Under the pieces are notes generated by a model, which saw nothing but the letters and a program-made list of their open reading frames with translations, ran no database searches and had not been told where the DNA came from. 64,000 nucleotides of DNA from Mercurialis annua (taxonomy: Eukaryota > Streptophyta > Magnoliopsida > Malpighiales > Euphorbiaceae), in the NCBI RefSeq assembly GCF_937616625.2, contig NC_065571.1, positions 10,728,501 through 10,792,500 on the forward strand, in the 5' to 3' direction. Positions 44,576 to 56,464 of the stretch are shown one piece after another. Position 1 is the stretch's first letter. Each line of letters begins with the position of its first letter. The position numbers and the translations under genes were made by a program.

Positions 44576-44660
44576 TAGGTCTCAATATAGCTTAAGGCAC
44601 AAAAATAAAAATACTTAGTTGAGGGGGATATCTCTTTTGTCAAAAACCCCCACTGCAGTG

Positions 44661-45314
44661 CTGTAAAATCAAATATGTAGTGTTTTCATAGATATAGACT
44701 AAATGATAAATGATGGAGTCTGCCTTCTAATCCGGTGGATTAACCTACAAAACAATGTAAAAACAAACCGGATGGTGGTTGTCCGATTAAACTCTCTGAT
44801 ACTAAAGTCAGCATTGAGCTTTGAGTAGCGTTTTTAGTATTTGAATGTAATTGTGTGTTTCGGCATATACCTTAAACTCTTTATATAGTAGTTAAATGTA
44901 TACCTTGTAGATTTGGAACAGGAAAGTGAATCCTATTTAGTAGGATTTGACCCTGATTGGGAGTGTGATTCCTTATTCAGACGAGAATCCTATTTAGGAA
45001 TATCTTCCTAAATAGTGTCGTCTTCCTAAGTTAGAGTTTCTATCCAAATAGGAGAGATCTTTATGGATTTTCGTAGATCTGGTCTTTTATCCGAATCCCT
45101 GGCTCGACGCGATTTGTCCAATCCTCTAGGGGATTAGTCTTATCTTTATAGATTGAAGTTTTATTCCAGTCGAGGCGAAAAATCCAATAGATTCGTCTGC
45201 TGCTTTCTTTTGGCTTATCCTGTTGGGCGGGAGTCCGATATCGTCCGAGGACGGATCTCCTGCGACTCGGCTCTATGGAATTTATGATAGAATTCAGTAT
45301 CCATCATTAGCCCT
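44661..45314. other. Repeat-like stretch, unclassified
   Basis: GC content rises here compared with its surroundings. TGATGGAGTCTGCC near 44711 and TATCCATCA near 45305 could be the TG..CA tips of an LTR, with a TATA-like TTTATATAG near 44880, but no target-site duplication was found. No gene. Confidence 0.3.
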
Positions 45315-46190
45315 ATCACGACCCGATTCTCGGATCGAGACCGGCGTTAGGGAATGGGAGTGTCCGCTCTGAAACCCGCAGCAAGCCTTAACTTTCACTT
45401 TAAAATCACTTCAATTTTTTTGCAGAAATCAAAACACTTTTCGAACATTTTAAAAACTCCGTTTAAAACGTTCAGATAAAAATCAAAATGAAACTTTGCA
45501 AATAATTTTATCTTTAATTATTGCATTCTAGTTTCACAACCATCTCATTATGGTTTAAGCTGCATCTCATTATGCATACACATTCGTTAAATCAAAACCG
45601 TTTGTTCCCCTCACTGGTTATCGTTTTAACGCATATTCCTCGAATAGGTCATTTTACAAAACCGATAACATGCATTCATGCATATAGCCATGTTGAGCCC
45701 CACATTATACATATCACTTAATTGCATACAGTTTCCTTTATACTGTACCTCAAAACTTTCGGTACTACTGCGTACCCGGGTTGCAACTATTTCCAACACT
45801 TTTAAGCATGCAGTCAAAATATAGCATAAGCGTGCGATGAAAATAAAACAGAGTTGTAGCGTGGCATCATCGCTATACTAACATGCTAAGGCATCTGTCT
45901 ATATAATCTATCTACTGCAGCGCTATTGAACAAAATAGACAAAATACCACAATTCAAATGAGGAGACTTCGAGAAGCAAATAAAATAAAGTCTCGTCCAA
46001 AAAGACAGCTAACGATCCTGAAAAATAGTCCCACAACGTGGGTCAGATAAACTGACGAATGTTTACAAAATATATTAATAAACATGAATATGAAAGCAAT
46101 TATTATTTTATTATTATTGAATGAACTATAAATAATTTTTCTCACTAGATGTGTGTGTATTCTTTCGATATTAGAAAAATGCATCATTTA
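45315..46190 (-). mobile_element. Truncated LTR relic related to the solo LTR at 48417
   Basis: CACGACCCGATTCTCGGATC, then GACCGGCGTTAGGGAATGGG and AAACCCGCAGCAAGCCTTAA follow the same order and spacing as at 48420-48495. A later GTCAGATAAACTGACGAATG block matches 48853-48870. The far end is missing. Confidence 0.6.
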
Positions 46191-46885
46191 TCTTTTTCTT
46201 TAAACTTATTTACAAAATTATTGAGAACTTTTAAAAACTATACTTCATACTTAATCGCTTTTTTAAACATTTTCCATTTATTTTAATTTACAAAAATACT
46301 GTATTTTAAAAATTTAAACAGTAAAATTACACCATCGAAATCCGGTTACCAGTAGCTGGAATTTTGGCCAAAGCATTGTCTAGTTGGTGGCAAAGACGGT
46401 CAACTGTTGTCAACATGTGATAGTATTCATTGTTGACCAGTGGAGTGCTAAAAAAAGCATATTATTTCTCATCAGCGGTTTTAGCGTGTATCTCTTGTCC
46501 TTATGATGACATGCTAGGTTTTTTGATTGTTATATATGTGTATATTTTAGGTGAATCTTAAGAGAGATTTTTGGAGGGGCAGGGGAAGGAGCGGGTGTTT
46601 GGTGTATTTTTTTGTACATTTTTATTATTTTTTGGTGTATTTATTGAACCGGTATTTTTATAAAATAGAAATCCAGTATTTCAAAAAATTGTTTTTCCGC
46701 ACCAGTATTTCGTAATTGTTTTTTTGAGTAATTATGTAAAAATTCCTTTATTATTTGTATATGAATTTCCTCCATTTTTTCTTTTCTTCTTATATTATGA
46801 AACTAAATTCAAAATTGTGTTCCCAAACTTAGAACTTGGTGCAATTAGTTATTGTATGTTTTCCATAAACGTTAGATCGAATGAT
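46191..46885. other. Intergenic, no gene seen
   Basis: AT-rich with T-runs; no coding frame or repeat boundaries recognised. Confidence 0.35.
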
Positions 46886-46893
46886 GTGTTTAG

Positions 46894-47735
46894 TAGGGGT
46901 GGGCATGGACCGGTTAACCGGTCCATGAGGGTAATTTGTAAACCGGTCCATTGTAATACGGTTTTTAAAATTAAAAATCTAAACCTAAAATTTTAAACGG
47001 TTAACCGTTAAATTGGTTAACCATAAAAAACGGTTCGGTTTTTCGGTTTTGCGGTTTTTAACCATATAACCATTAGAAAAATTAAAAACAAAAAAAGATA
47101 TATTTTTAATTCTATTTGATTTTTTAGCAAACAAAAAAAAAACTATAGAAATTCAAATTATATTAAAAAAATATAAATCTAAACTATCTTATAAATAGTT
47201 AAATCAATGCAAATATTTAAAACTATTATTATTTACAAATAATTTATGAGTAATATTAAAGCTAGGTTTGTATTTTTTGAATTGTTTGTAGTGTTGTTCA
47301 CGTCCACTTTCTACTATTTATAGACTTAAATATTCCTATTTTTGTTAAGTAAATATTTTAATAAGGAAAACAAATTTCTTTTACAATATTTTCATAAATA
47401 AAATCTCCTAAAATATATAAATATTCCTAAATAAAATATATGTCAATATATTTTTATATTTAGATTTTATTGTGTATATTATAAAATCAATATTATTTTA
47501 TATATCATAAAATATATCTTATTAATTATTAAAAATATATGAATATATATATAAACCGGTTAACCGATTAACCACGGTTTTTAGAAATCCAAAACCTAAA
47601 CCTAAACCATTAACCATGAAAACTAAAAATCAAAACCTAAACCTAAACCGTTGGACCGGTTAACCACATTTTCCGGTTCGGTTTTCCGGTTTCGGTTCGG
47701 TTAATCGGTTTGACCGGTTTTTTTGCCCACCCCTA
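46894..47735. mobile_element. hAT-like non-autonomous element with CCGGTT-rich ends
   Basis: An 842-bp element flanked by the exact 8-bp duplication GTGTTTAG (46886-46893 and 47736-47743). Terminal inverted repeats are TAGGGGTGGGCA and TGCCCACCCCTA (12/12). Dense subterminal motifs of the ACCGGTTAACCGG type occur at both ends. No transposase. The 8-bp TSD and tips are classic for hAT MITE-like elements of plants. Confidence 0.9.
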
Positions 47736-47743
47736 GTGTTTAG

Positions 47744-48411
47744 TGCTCCTCATGTTGGGCTTTAGTAATTTTGTTTGGATATGGGCTATTCCTTGTGATA
47801 GAAAACTAGGTTAACCAAATAACTATTTGAGAATATAATAAATATGGCCCAAATAAATGCATACGAGTAGTACATGTTAAGTTGGAAAAAATATGAAGGC
47901 TTTTTACATAACTAACCTCTTTTACACGTACATTATCAAATATGCCACAGCCGTTTTCTCTTTTCTAAAATCAACAAGCGTCCAATATTTTAACATTATA
48001 ACTTATGCATGTGTATCATATTTTGGAAAAAATAAAACAAGTGTAAAAAGTTAAAAAGTGTAAATTACCTAGTTTATTATATTTTTATTGATATTTGGTT
48101 GATTTTAAAGCTAACACAGAAGACGATATTGTACATGCATTTAAAAAATATCAAAAATATCAAAAATTAAAATAAATATATGATAATTAGCAATTGTAAA
48201 ACAAATGAGCAAAAATTAAAACAATTAAAATATGTTGAAAAATAAAAATTACTACAAAAAGAAAAATTTAATTTTTTTACATAAAAAAAATATTAGTATG
48301 AAATATAAAAAAAATTCAAAAATTCAAAAATGAGAAAAATTATAAAAAAACAGTAAATCCTATAAAAATATTCAAAATTTCAAGGAGAAATCATTTTTAA
48401 GACAAAATTAA
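47744..48411. other. Intergenic, no gene seen
   Basis: AT-rich, with A-rich low-complexity sequence at 48130-48380. Confidence 0.35.
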
Positions 48412-48416
48412 TATAG

Positions 48417-50920
48417 TGTCACGACCCAATTTTATGAATCGTGACCGGCGCTAGGGTATGGGTATGGTTGTACCAAAACCCGTAGCAAGCCTTGCGGAAA
48501 TCAAATAAACATTTAAACCTGCAGAAAACTGCTCGGGGGCAACCGAAACTCCAACCTAAGTCTAGCAATTTATAATACAGTTCTAATATAAATAACTTAA
48601 GTATTTTAAATATTGCACAGCATGCCTTAAATATAATAAAATATTTCAGTGTAAACATGCTAATAATAAATAATCGGTCTAATCGACAATCCCAATGCAA
48701 TAACAAATGTAATATATAAACTAGTTCTACTGCGGTCTAAGAGTTTGAAAACAGAAACTAGTTTAATAACATAAAAACCTCCGAAGAATAAAAAGAATCG
48801 GAGTGGACCAGCTTTCAATTCATAAACCTGTAAAATTTGGGAAAACAACGGGGTCAGATATACTGAGATGAGTTCGCAATACTATTTACATTTATTAAGT
48901 TTAAAACCCTTAAATCAAAACAGTTTATACTAATATAGTATGATTATGGAAAACAGTATTGAAAAAATCCCAGCGTAAGTATGACATAGCATACTGAAAA
49001 ATAAATCCAGAGTGGACGGGAATAAATCCTCGTCAAATTACCAGCGTAAGCAAGACCATAGTCTGCCGATCCCATAGTATATACTGGTGCACACAGTCTC
49101 GATACAAGTCTATCGAGTAGCTCGTTTCAATCCAGATCCATAATCGCATAAAACAATTAAAAGCATTTATAATACTAAAATATGATGCGGTACTTAATAA
49201 AGCGGTAAATAGCACTACAAACTCACTGCTTGCTTATCCACGTGATCTTGGCAAACAGCTAACCGTGTGTAGACTCCGAAGCACGAGCAGTCGACGGCTC
49301 TAAAATAATAAATAGGTTAATATCCGTACGACCCCTAACTCTAAGATTACTAGACACCACGTAGGACTAGCACAATTAAATAACTAGATAAATCACAGAT
49401 AAACACAATTCTCAAATAAATTGTAATGCCGTAATTAATTCAAGACTATTGAGTTCGCACTTAAATTCAATCCGAGAATATTATTAAAATAATATTTAAT
49501 TGATAAATAAAATCAATTCCTCAAATAGTGGGTTAGCCGAGTTTTTCAAAACTACCAAGCTAAACCCACATGTCGGTGACCCAAGTCCTAACTGACCCAA
49601 CTGATATTCCAAAATTTATAAATCACAGTTTATAATTAATATTAAATAAAATATTAATTAATATCAAAATAGAACTCAATAGCTTGAAACCCAAATAATT
49701 AAAGATAATTAGAAAGGCTTAATTACAAATTTAGCCAAATTGGCATATTAAGCCAAAATTTAAATTAAACAATAATTACCCAAATAATTATATGAATTTA
49801 AGTTATAAAATAATTATCATTTTTTTAGAGTATAATTATTAATACCAAGCCAATTGTAAATAAAATAACATTATTTTTCAGATTTAAAATAGTGCGAACA
49901 ATTAACAATTTAGCAATTAAAACGATATTTGAAAATTTGTTTTCAAATCAAAATTTAATCAATTTAATAATTATAATATTGAAAATGAAAATAACAAAAT
50001 AAAATAAGAAACCAAATATGAAGGCAGTAAGTAAAAGCATTGAGATTTGAAATCCATAGCCAAAGCAATATGAACAAATCATAAACAATTTTGCCGCAAA
50101 AACCAGCAATTCCTTCATGCAACCTTTAACCATAATAATTTAAATTAATTACGAAATCCACTAACAGTGCCCATCTAACTTTATAAGGTTCATAAATAAC
50201 CCACTAATCATGACAAATAACCCTTCCTTTAAGAAATAAAACGAGGAACAACAGCATTAACAAAAAGAAAGAACACATCTAATATTGATAAAGACGATGG
50301 AACGACGGCGATTCAAACGGAGAGATTTACGTACCGGTTCCGATTCCGAAACTTTAGAATCGTAAAGGATTGACGTCACTATCGCTGGAATAAGACGGAT
50401 CTCAATTTGGTTCTAAAATGCACAAGAAAAACGCTTATGAACGGAAGTAGCGCTTAATAACAAAAATGAAATATAATGAACGATCTACTTACCGAATTTA
50501 GAATGATTTTGATGGATGAATTGAGCAGCGTTTTTAGAGAATTCAAGAGGGATGTGACGGCTAGGATTTTGTTTATGAAAGGAATGAATTAGGGTAAAAA
50601 TAAGAAGAAAAGAAAAACGTGTATATAAGAAAAGCAAAAAGATGCGTACTGTGCATAATGGTTGGCAGAGTAATTTTTTTAGCAAAATCCATGGGCCAAA
50701 ATAATGTTAGTTTGCATGGGAAAGAATCATTCCTAATGCATGGACCAACACGCATAGGCCCAACTAAAAGAATCAATTAGTACATGGTCAAACCGACCCA
50801 ACACAATTTGAACATAAACCGAATCACGAATTCGTAAGCGATTATAAATTATAATCGGAAACTCATCGAATATATATATATATATATATATATTTTTTCA
50901 AAAAAATATGGGATATTACA
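48417..50920 (-). mobile_element. Solo LTR (~2.5 kb), probably Tekay/Del-type gypsy
   Basis: The segment begins TGTCACGACCC and ends GGGATATTACA, with TSD TATAG on both sides (48412-48416 and 50921-50925). In minus orientation it starts TGTAATATCCC and has a TATATA at 50622-50627 followed by a CT-rich, ACCCTAATTC-bearing leader-like region, which supports that orientation. There is no PBS, PPT or coding region inside. The length and the TGTAATATCCC start recall the long LTRs of Tekay/Del chromoviruses; this attribution is from memory of such LTRs. Confidence 0.75.
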
Positions 50921-51084
50921 TATAGAGAGGCTAAGGGAAACAAATAGCTATATAATTTTAAGAGAAACGTTTATTGCATCAAACTGTAAGAAGTGGAATC
51001 AAAATCAAAATTTTAAAAAAAAAATCAATTATATAAAGATTTAAATTTAATAATTATTTTTGAAAAATATAAATTGATAGCTCA

Positions 51085-52150
51085 ATGAAAATAGGGAGGT
51101 GATCTACTAAAATTTCGAAACCTGAAAACACAGAATACAATTATAAAAAATGTCGGAAGAAGTTTTACGGATGCTTATTCTTATACTAAAGTAAGTATTA
51201 GGTGAAGAAGAAGAGTGAAGTAAAAATAGAATGAGTAGAGACCAAAGCATCCTTATGCGGTATTTTCATACCTATTCTAGTCTCAATCGTTAAAGTTATT
51301 GTTCTTAATGTATCTGTTTGTGCTAGGTTTGACCAACCTTTCGTTTCTTCCTTTTAATTATTACATACTTTGTCAATCCAGAGCTCTCCCAGACAGAGTA
51401 AATTTCATGCGGCTGATTGTAGCATTCCAAGTTCATCTTTTTTCTTTTTGCATAAAAATCACTTCCAGTTAAAGTGTTTTCAAATCTTGACCAGTTTCGA
51501 TTAGCATTCATTCTATCGCTTTCCATGAGTTCTTTGTTACTTTTTCAAAATAAGTATTTTTCAACCAGTTGACAGTAAGTTTTCCACAAATGGCACCAAG
51601 TTATAAATCTCTGAAAACTAGGGGTTGATCTATTAGAGTTCTAAAACCTGAGAACAGAGAACACGGTCAGAAAAAACGCCATAATGAGTTTTCTGAGCAC
51701 TCACTCTAACACTTAAATAAGTATTTGATGAAGAAAAAGAGTAATGTGAGAATAAAATGAGTATAGATAAAAAAAAAAGAGTACCTTAAAATTTAAGGAT
51801 AACGTGATTTATATAGGCTACTATTTCTTCTTCACTCGTGCTTCTAGTGATGAGGTCCCTTCATATTGTAGGCTGAACTGGGTTTTTTAATATTTTTGGT
51901 GTTTGGAGTGCGGATAGTGTGATATATGTATGTTCTCTTGTTAGAGATTTTTAAGTGGTCACTTGCCTAACGTGGTCTTTCTCTCTTTCCATACAAGTAA
52001 TGTCCTTTATACCTGATCAATCCCGGCATCTTTCTTGGTAATACTGGTTTCGGATAAGGCACAAGATAATTCCAGAGACTTCTCGTGGACCTGTGGACCT
52101 GGTTATTTCCGGTTTGCTAGAGGTAGTAATTTTTTTATATATTTTTAGAT
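51085..52150 (-). mobile_element. Internally deleted gypsy-like retrotransposon relic
   Basis: Two diverged direct repeats, about 51085-51260 and 51610-51800, share TGATCTAYTARARTT, AAACCTGARAACA and GAAGAAGAGT-type phrases and look like the 3' parts of two LTRs. Just inside the right copy, the minus strand reads TTGGTGCCATTTGTGGAAA (51599-51581), a PBS-like sequence close to that of the Tat element. A start ATG at 51526 opens a 67-codon basic frame that could be a gag N-terminus. Everything between this and the left LTR part is lost. The right LTR may extend to about 52150, with a TATA-like ATTTATATAGG near 51812. Confidence 0.45.
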
Positions 52151-54658
52151 ATTTTGTCTTTACTGGATTATTATAAATTATCAGGATCTATAAAATAAAA
52201 ATATAAATATAGCCATATTTTAAGAAAAGTTGAAGGAATTTGAAAAAAAAAAGTTTGGAGTGGTTAGGGCCCTTTTGGAGTTGTCCTGAATCAGCCCATG
52301 TTGACCTTTATATGAAAAAATAAGGATTTTTTATAAAAAAAAAAACATATTTTCAGTTGAGAGTTTGCAAAAATACGCTTTTGTTGTTTTTTTGTGTGCC
52401 AAAAAGCGTATATAGATTATCTTTGCAAAAAAAAAAACATTAAATTGAAAGATATTTTTACAACATCAAAAAGTTAGAGCATAATTTTGTCAAAATTTGA
52501 AAAAAAATGGGGCATAACTTCAAAAAATAATTTTAAAAATCCAATTACATGTTACATTTTATGAATAGATATTAATACTTTATTTTTATTCAATGGTGGG
52601 GTAAAACATGAAAAAATCGCGCATCTTATAATTGTTCGACATACTTTATTTTTTATCTTTTACATACTCTCAATTTTTTTCTCTCATCTTTCTCATCATC
52701 TACTTAATTTTCTATTTTTTTGTCATCATTTTTTTTTCTCTTTTTCATTTTTTTCTTTTTATATCTTTAACCTCTGTCTTCAGAGTCATTATCGTTTTAC
52801 TTCTTTGATCTTTGTCTTCGTAATCTAAATGTAACTTTTATAGTTTTTTACTATAATTTTGGTATTTTAATAAATTTAAATGTAGTTTAGTAGGTTTCAA
52901 TATGCAAAATTTATTTGATACCAGTAGGAGAGCCATAATTCTTATCCTGGGGAAGAAATTCACTAATCTAAAAAACAATTATTGACTTAGAAAGTTATTT
53001 GTTCACTTATCAAAAAAATTATGTAAGTTCACTTTTTTTATTGGAAAAGGGAGAATGCTTGTGGGAGGAATTAAATTTACTATCTAAGAATTTGATACCT
53101 AGCGCTTATACTATTTAAATTATAATTCATTGGTTTACACTTATTAAAAACGTATCATCAATACATTCATTCAAAAAAAATCTTATCAATTCACTTATCT
53201 ATTTCATCAGTTCATTGATTATTAAATCACCAATTAACTTATGTAAAGCACACAAAATTAATAATAAAAATTCATTAAGTTATTTATATAATACATCAAT
53301 TCATTATGAATTAATTCATCAATTCACTTATATACAATATAAAAAAGGGTTAATGTCAAAAAAAAATCACGAACTTTACACGTTTTCTCATTTTAATCAC
53401 GAAATTTAAATTTTTTCATTTTCATGCACGAACTACCACTTTTTCTCAAATTCATGCACGGTGCTGAGGTGTCACGGCTCCATTAGTTTGGTTTGTAATA
53501 AGTTATAAAGGTTTGACATTTTTTTAACATTAGGCTTTTTATTTATAGCTATATGTCCTCATTTCCATCACATGTTTGTTAAAATTGAAATTAAAAAGAA
53601 AATAAGAAATGCAAATATCTTTGTGATACAACATGTAAAAAGATTGAAATACATGCATGTACTTTGGAAAAAAAAAACAGAGAGGATTATTTAGAAAGAT
53701 AAAAGACATCACATCTAGCAGTTATCATGTTTGATTCTTTTCCAAAAACACTGGCTACTGTTATTGAAAATGAAAATGTCTAAAGTTGTTATCAATGATG
53801 CAACACCTTACAAGTCTAGTTATTTTCATTATGTCTTCTATTCTACAAAAATCCTATTGATCACTATTCCAAATTCTGAATTTTTAATTTGAATTTTTTA
53901 TATACTTTTCAGGCAAAATATGTAAGAGGACGGAATCGTCACGAACAATATCAATTAAAGATCAGATATCATACCCACAGATATTAACTATCGAGTCAGC
54001 AATTAATTTATTTTCGTTTATCTAAAAATAGAAATTATGAATTGAATATGATAAAAATTGAAATTAATAACTAGAAATAATAAACACAAAACTGCAATTA
54101 ATTAAATGTATTGAAATTAACTTTATTTAACAATCCGCGACTGACAATATTTTTATATACTCAATTTGTTCATAGCTTATGAATCATTCATTACAGTTGA
54201 CATTCAAGCTATTTTCAAACACTAATTACGCTTTTTCGAATCACTAACTAGTAAAACTATAAATAAATCGATTAACAAACATATAATTTAGAGTTTGTAA
54301 GTTTGTGATTAGTTTTTAAAAATTACTTTATGAGTTTGTGTTTAACTCTAGAAAAACTCTTATACTACTATTTAGTTGTTAAATTTAGAACACATTTGTT
54401 AGTGGATTTTTGCAAATTTCAACCTTCTACCTTTAAAAAGAGTATTTGAATCGAACCATCCATACCAGACTAATCAGCCGACCGAACCTGACATGTGGCG
54501 CGTGTGTGGTTGTTTGGGAAGGATTTATCTCCTCTTCCACTCATAAAATTAGTAACTCATGGGGGGCCAAGCCCTTATGGCCGGAACAGTACTCCACCAT
54601 TATAAAGCAATGAAAATTATTTTTCCAAGTAATGTGGAATTCAATGAACTTTCATTTG
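52151..54658. other. Intergenic, transposon scraps, no gene seen
   Basis: T-rich pyrimidine stretches (52650-52800). One MITE-like end reads GGGTTAATGTCAAAAAAAAA at 53346, but its partner end was not found. No supported gene. Confidence 0.35.
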
Positions 54659-54667
54659 TAATATTTC

Positions 54668-55046
54668 GGCTTAATTACTTAAAAACTACCCACTTTGAAT
54701 TTTTTTTCGTTTATACCATAATTTAAGAAAAAATTCATTTACACCCTGACGTATATATTTATGTTTCACCTCTACCCGAGGCACTAAATTAACCTCTTTT
54801 CATTAAGAAAAAAGTTTAAAATAGTTCTTCATTTTTAACCTAAGCTAATTAAAGTTTAATTAGAAATGAATTTTTCTCTAAATGAAGGATCATTTTAAAC
54901 TTTTTTTAAATGAAAAGAGGTCAATTTAGTGTATCGGGGTAGAGGTGAAACATAAACACATACGTCAGGGTATAAATGAATTTTTTCCTAGGTCATGGTA
55001 TAAACAAAAAAAAGTTCAAGGTGAGTGGTTTTTAAGTAATTAAGCC
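54668..55046. mobile_element. Palindromic Mutator-like MITE with 9-bp TSD
   Basis: A 379-bp element flanked by the exact 9-bp duplication TAATATTTC (54659-54667 and 55047-55055). The tips GGCTTAATTACTTAAAAAC and GTTTTTAAGTAATTAAGCC are perfect inverted repeats, and pairing continues with few mismatches through about 170 bp of each arm, so the whole element folds back on itself. No coding content. Confidence 0.9.
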
Positions 55047-55055
55047 TAATATTTC

Positions 55056-56455
55056 ACTTAAAATCTCGACACTTCTTATCATAAACCCGTATAATTTTAA
55101 TTTTTATAATTCTCATATATGTATTTTTTTTTAAAAACTCTCATATATGTATTATAATTATAGACAAATTATATATATAAATATTGATTAGGGATTTTTT
55201 TTAATAAAAATGATAGATTAAGATGTAAATCAGGGAGAACAATAATAAAATAAAAGATGAAAATTAATGGCCAAACCCATCATAAAAAATTTATTATAAA
55301 CTTTTATTTTAATTAGTTTTTAATAAAAAAAATTTCTTTAATTAATCACTTAACTATTTATTTTGTATATTCATAGTTTTTTTATGGATAAAATAATAAT
55401 AAAAAACGTTATCGTTATGATTGGCATAAAATTATGATATTTTATGCTTAAAAGGACCCCATGTGTATAAAAATATATAGTTAAAATATTATTTAAATAA
55501 AAATTAATAATATATAAGAGTTCTAAAATATATTTAGCCAAAATTGAATGATTATTAATAGAGGATAATAAAGTCATTTGTAATTAAAAGTGGAGTGAAA
55601 TAATAATCTCTACCCTATAAAATATTAAAACTGATATCTTTCAACTGCTCTATTTTGAACAAGTAACGTCATAAATTTGTCGTCAGTTCAAAAAACAGTG
55701 TCTCAAAATTATGTCTCATTGAAACAATAAGATAGTAGAGTTTATTAATAACATTGCTTATTTCACTTTCAATCCCCTAATTATTTCATTCAAACAGATT
55801 CCCTCTTGAATACGACAGTTCTTCAAAAACACATTAAATTTAAAAAATAAAATAATTATATTCCTTACTCAAATTGGCAGTAGAGACAATAATTTATTAA
55901 TAATAATTAATCGTGTTTCTTGCGTTTATTAAAGAATGTTTAATAATCAATCATTGATGCAAGGTTCAATATTAATTTTTTATCACCTTTTTCTCAATTG
56001 AACACCCAATTACAGGAGATTTAATTAAGAATTATAATTAATTAAAATCATGGGATATCTTCAACATTATGTCTCTTGTTTTCTAAGCAGTACAATTAAT
56101 TATACTTATCTTTTAGATGGACATCAGCACTATGCTAATTTGATTAATTAATTTTTAATATTATGTTTTGTAAGTTTGAATAGTTGCCAGATGTTAGGGA
56201 GACATTAGACAAAATAACACTTCATTCTCAACATACTTAGTAAGATAATGATAAAAATTACTATACAAATTGATCTATGATTAATAGTAGATCTAGAAAA
56301 TTAAATAAAAGAAGTCGACAAATGAGTATATCTAGTAACGGAAGAAAATAAGCGTGAAAAATAAAAAATAACAGATCAAAATAAGTAAGAATGCAAACCG
56401 AAAACAATCAGTTACTAGTGACCAGAGGCGTATGTTCTCTATTATTTACGTACTT
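55056..56455. other. Intergenic, no gene seen
   Basis: AT-rich, no recognisable coding region or repeat boundary. Confidence 0.35.
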
Positions 56456-56464
56456 GCATGTCGT

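Larger units (their letters stand above)
42406..44660. mobile_element. Non-autonomous DNA element with ~230-bp inverted ends and tandem hairpin repeats
   Basis: The left end (42406-42640) and right end (44380-44660, reversed) align over GGTGTTTTTGATAAAA / GGGGGTTTTTGACAAAA, then CCCCCTC, ATTTTTATTTTT, GCCCGCA..TGCGGGCT, GATTAAGCAATTAATCAGCT and GGATTAATTGT. The middle is AT-only DNA with (TA)n runs and three imperfect ~240-bp tandem units (about 43280-43880). Possible tips are CACCG and CAGTG, but I found no convincing target-site duplication, so the exact limits are uncertain. No transposase. Superfamily unresolved. Confidence 0.6.

Noticed and set aside
44711..45312. Candidate solo LTR with TGATGG..CCATCA tips
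   Set aside because: No target-site duplication and the tips are weak; kept only as an unclassified repeat-like stretch.
53346..53480. MITE-like end GGGTTAATGTCAAAAAAAAA
   Set aside because: No matching opposite end or target-site duplication within the window.
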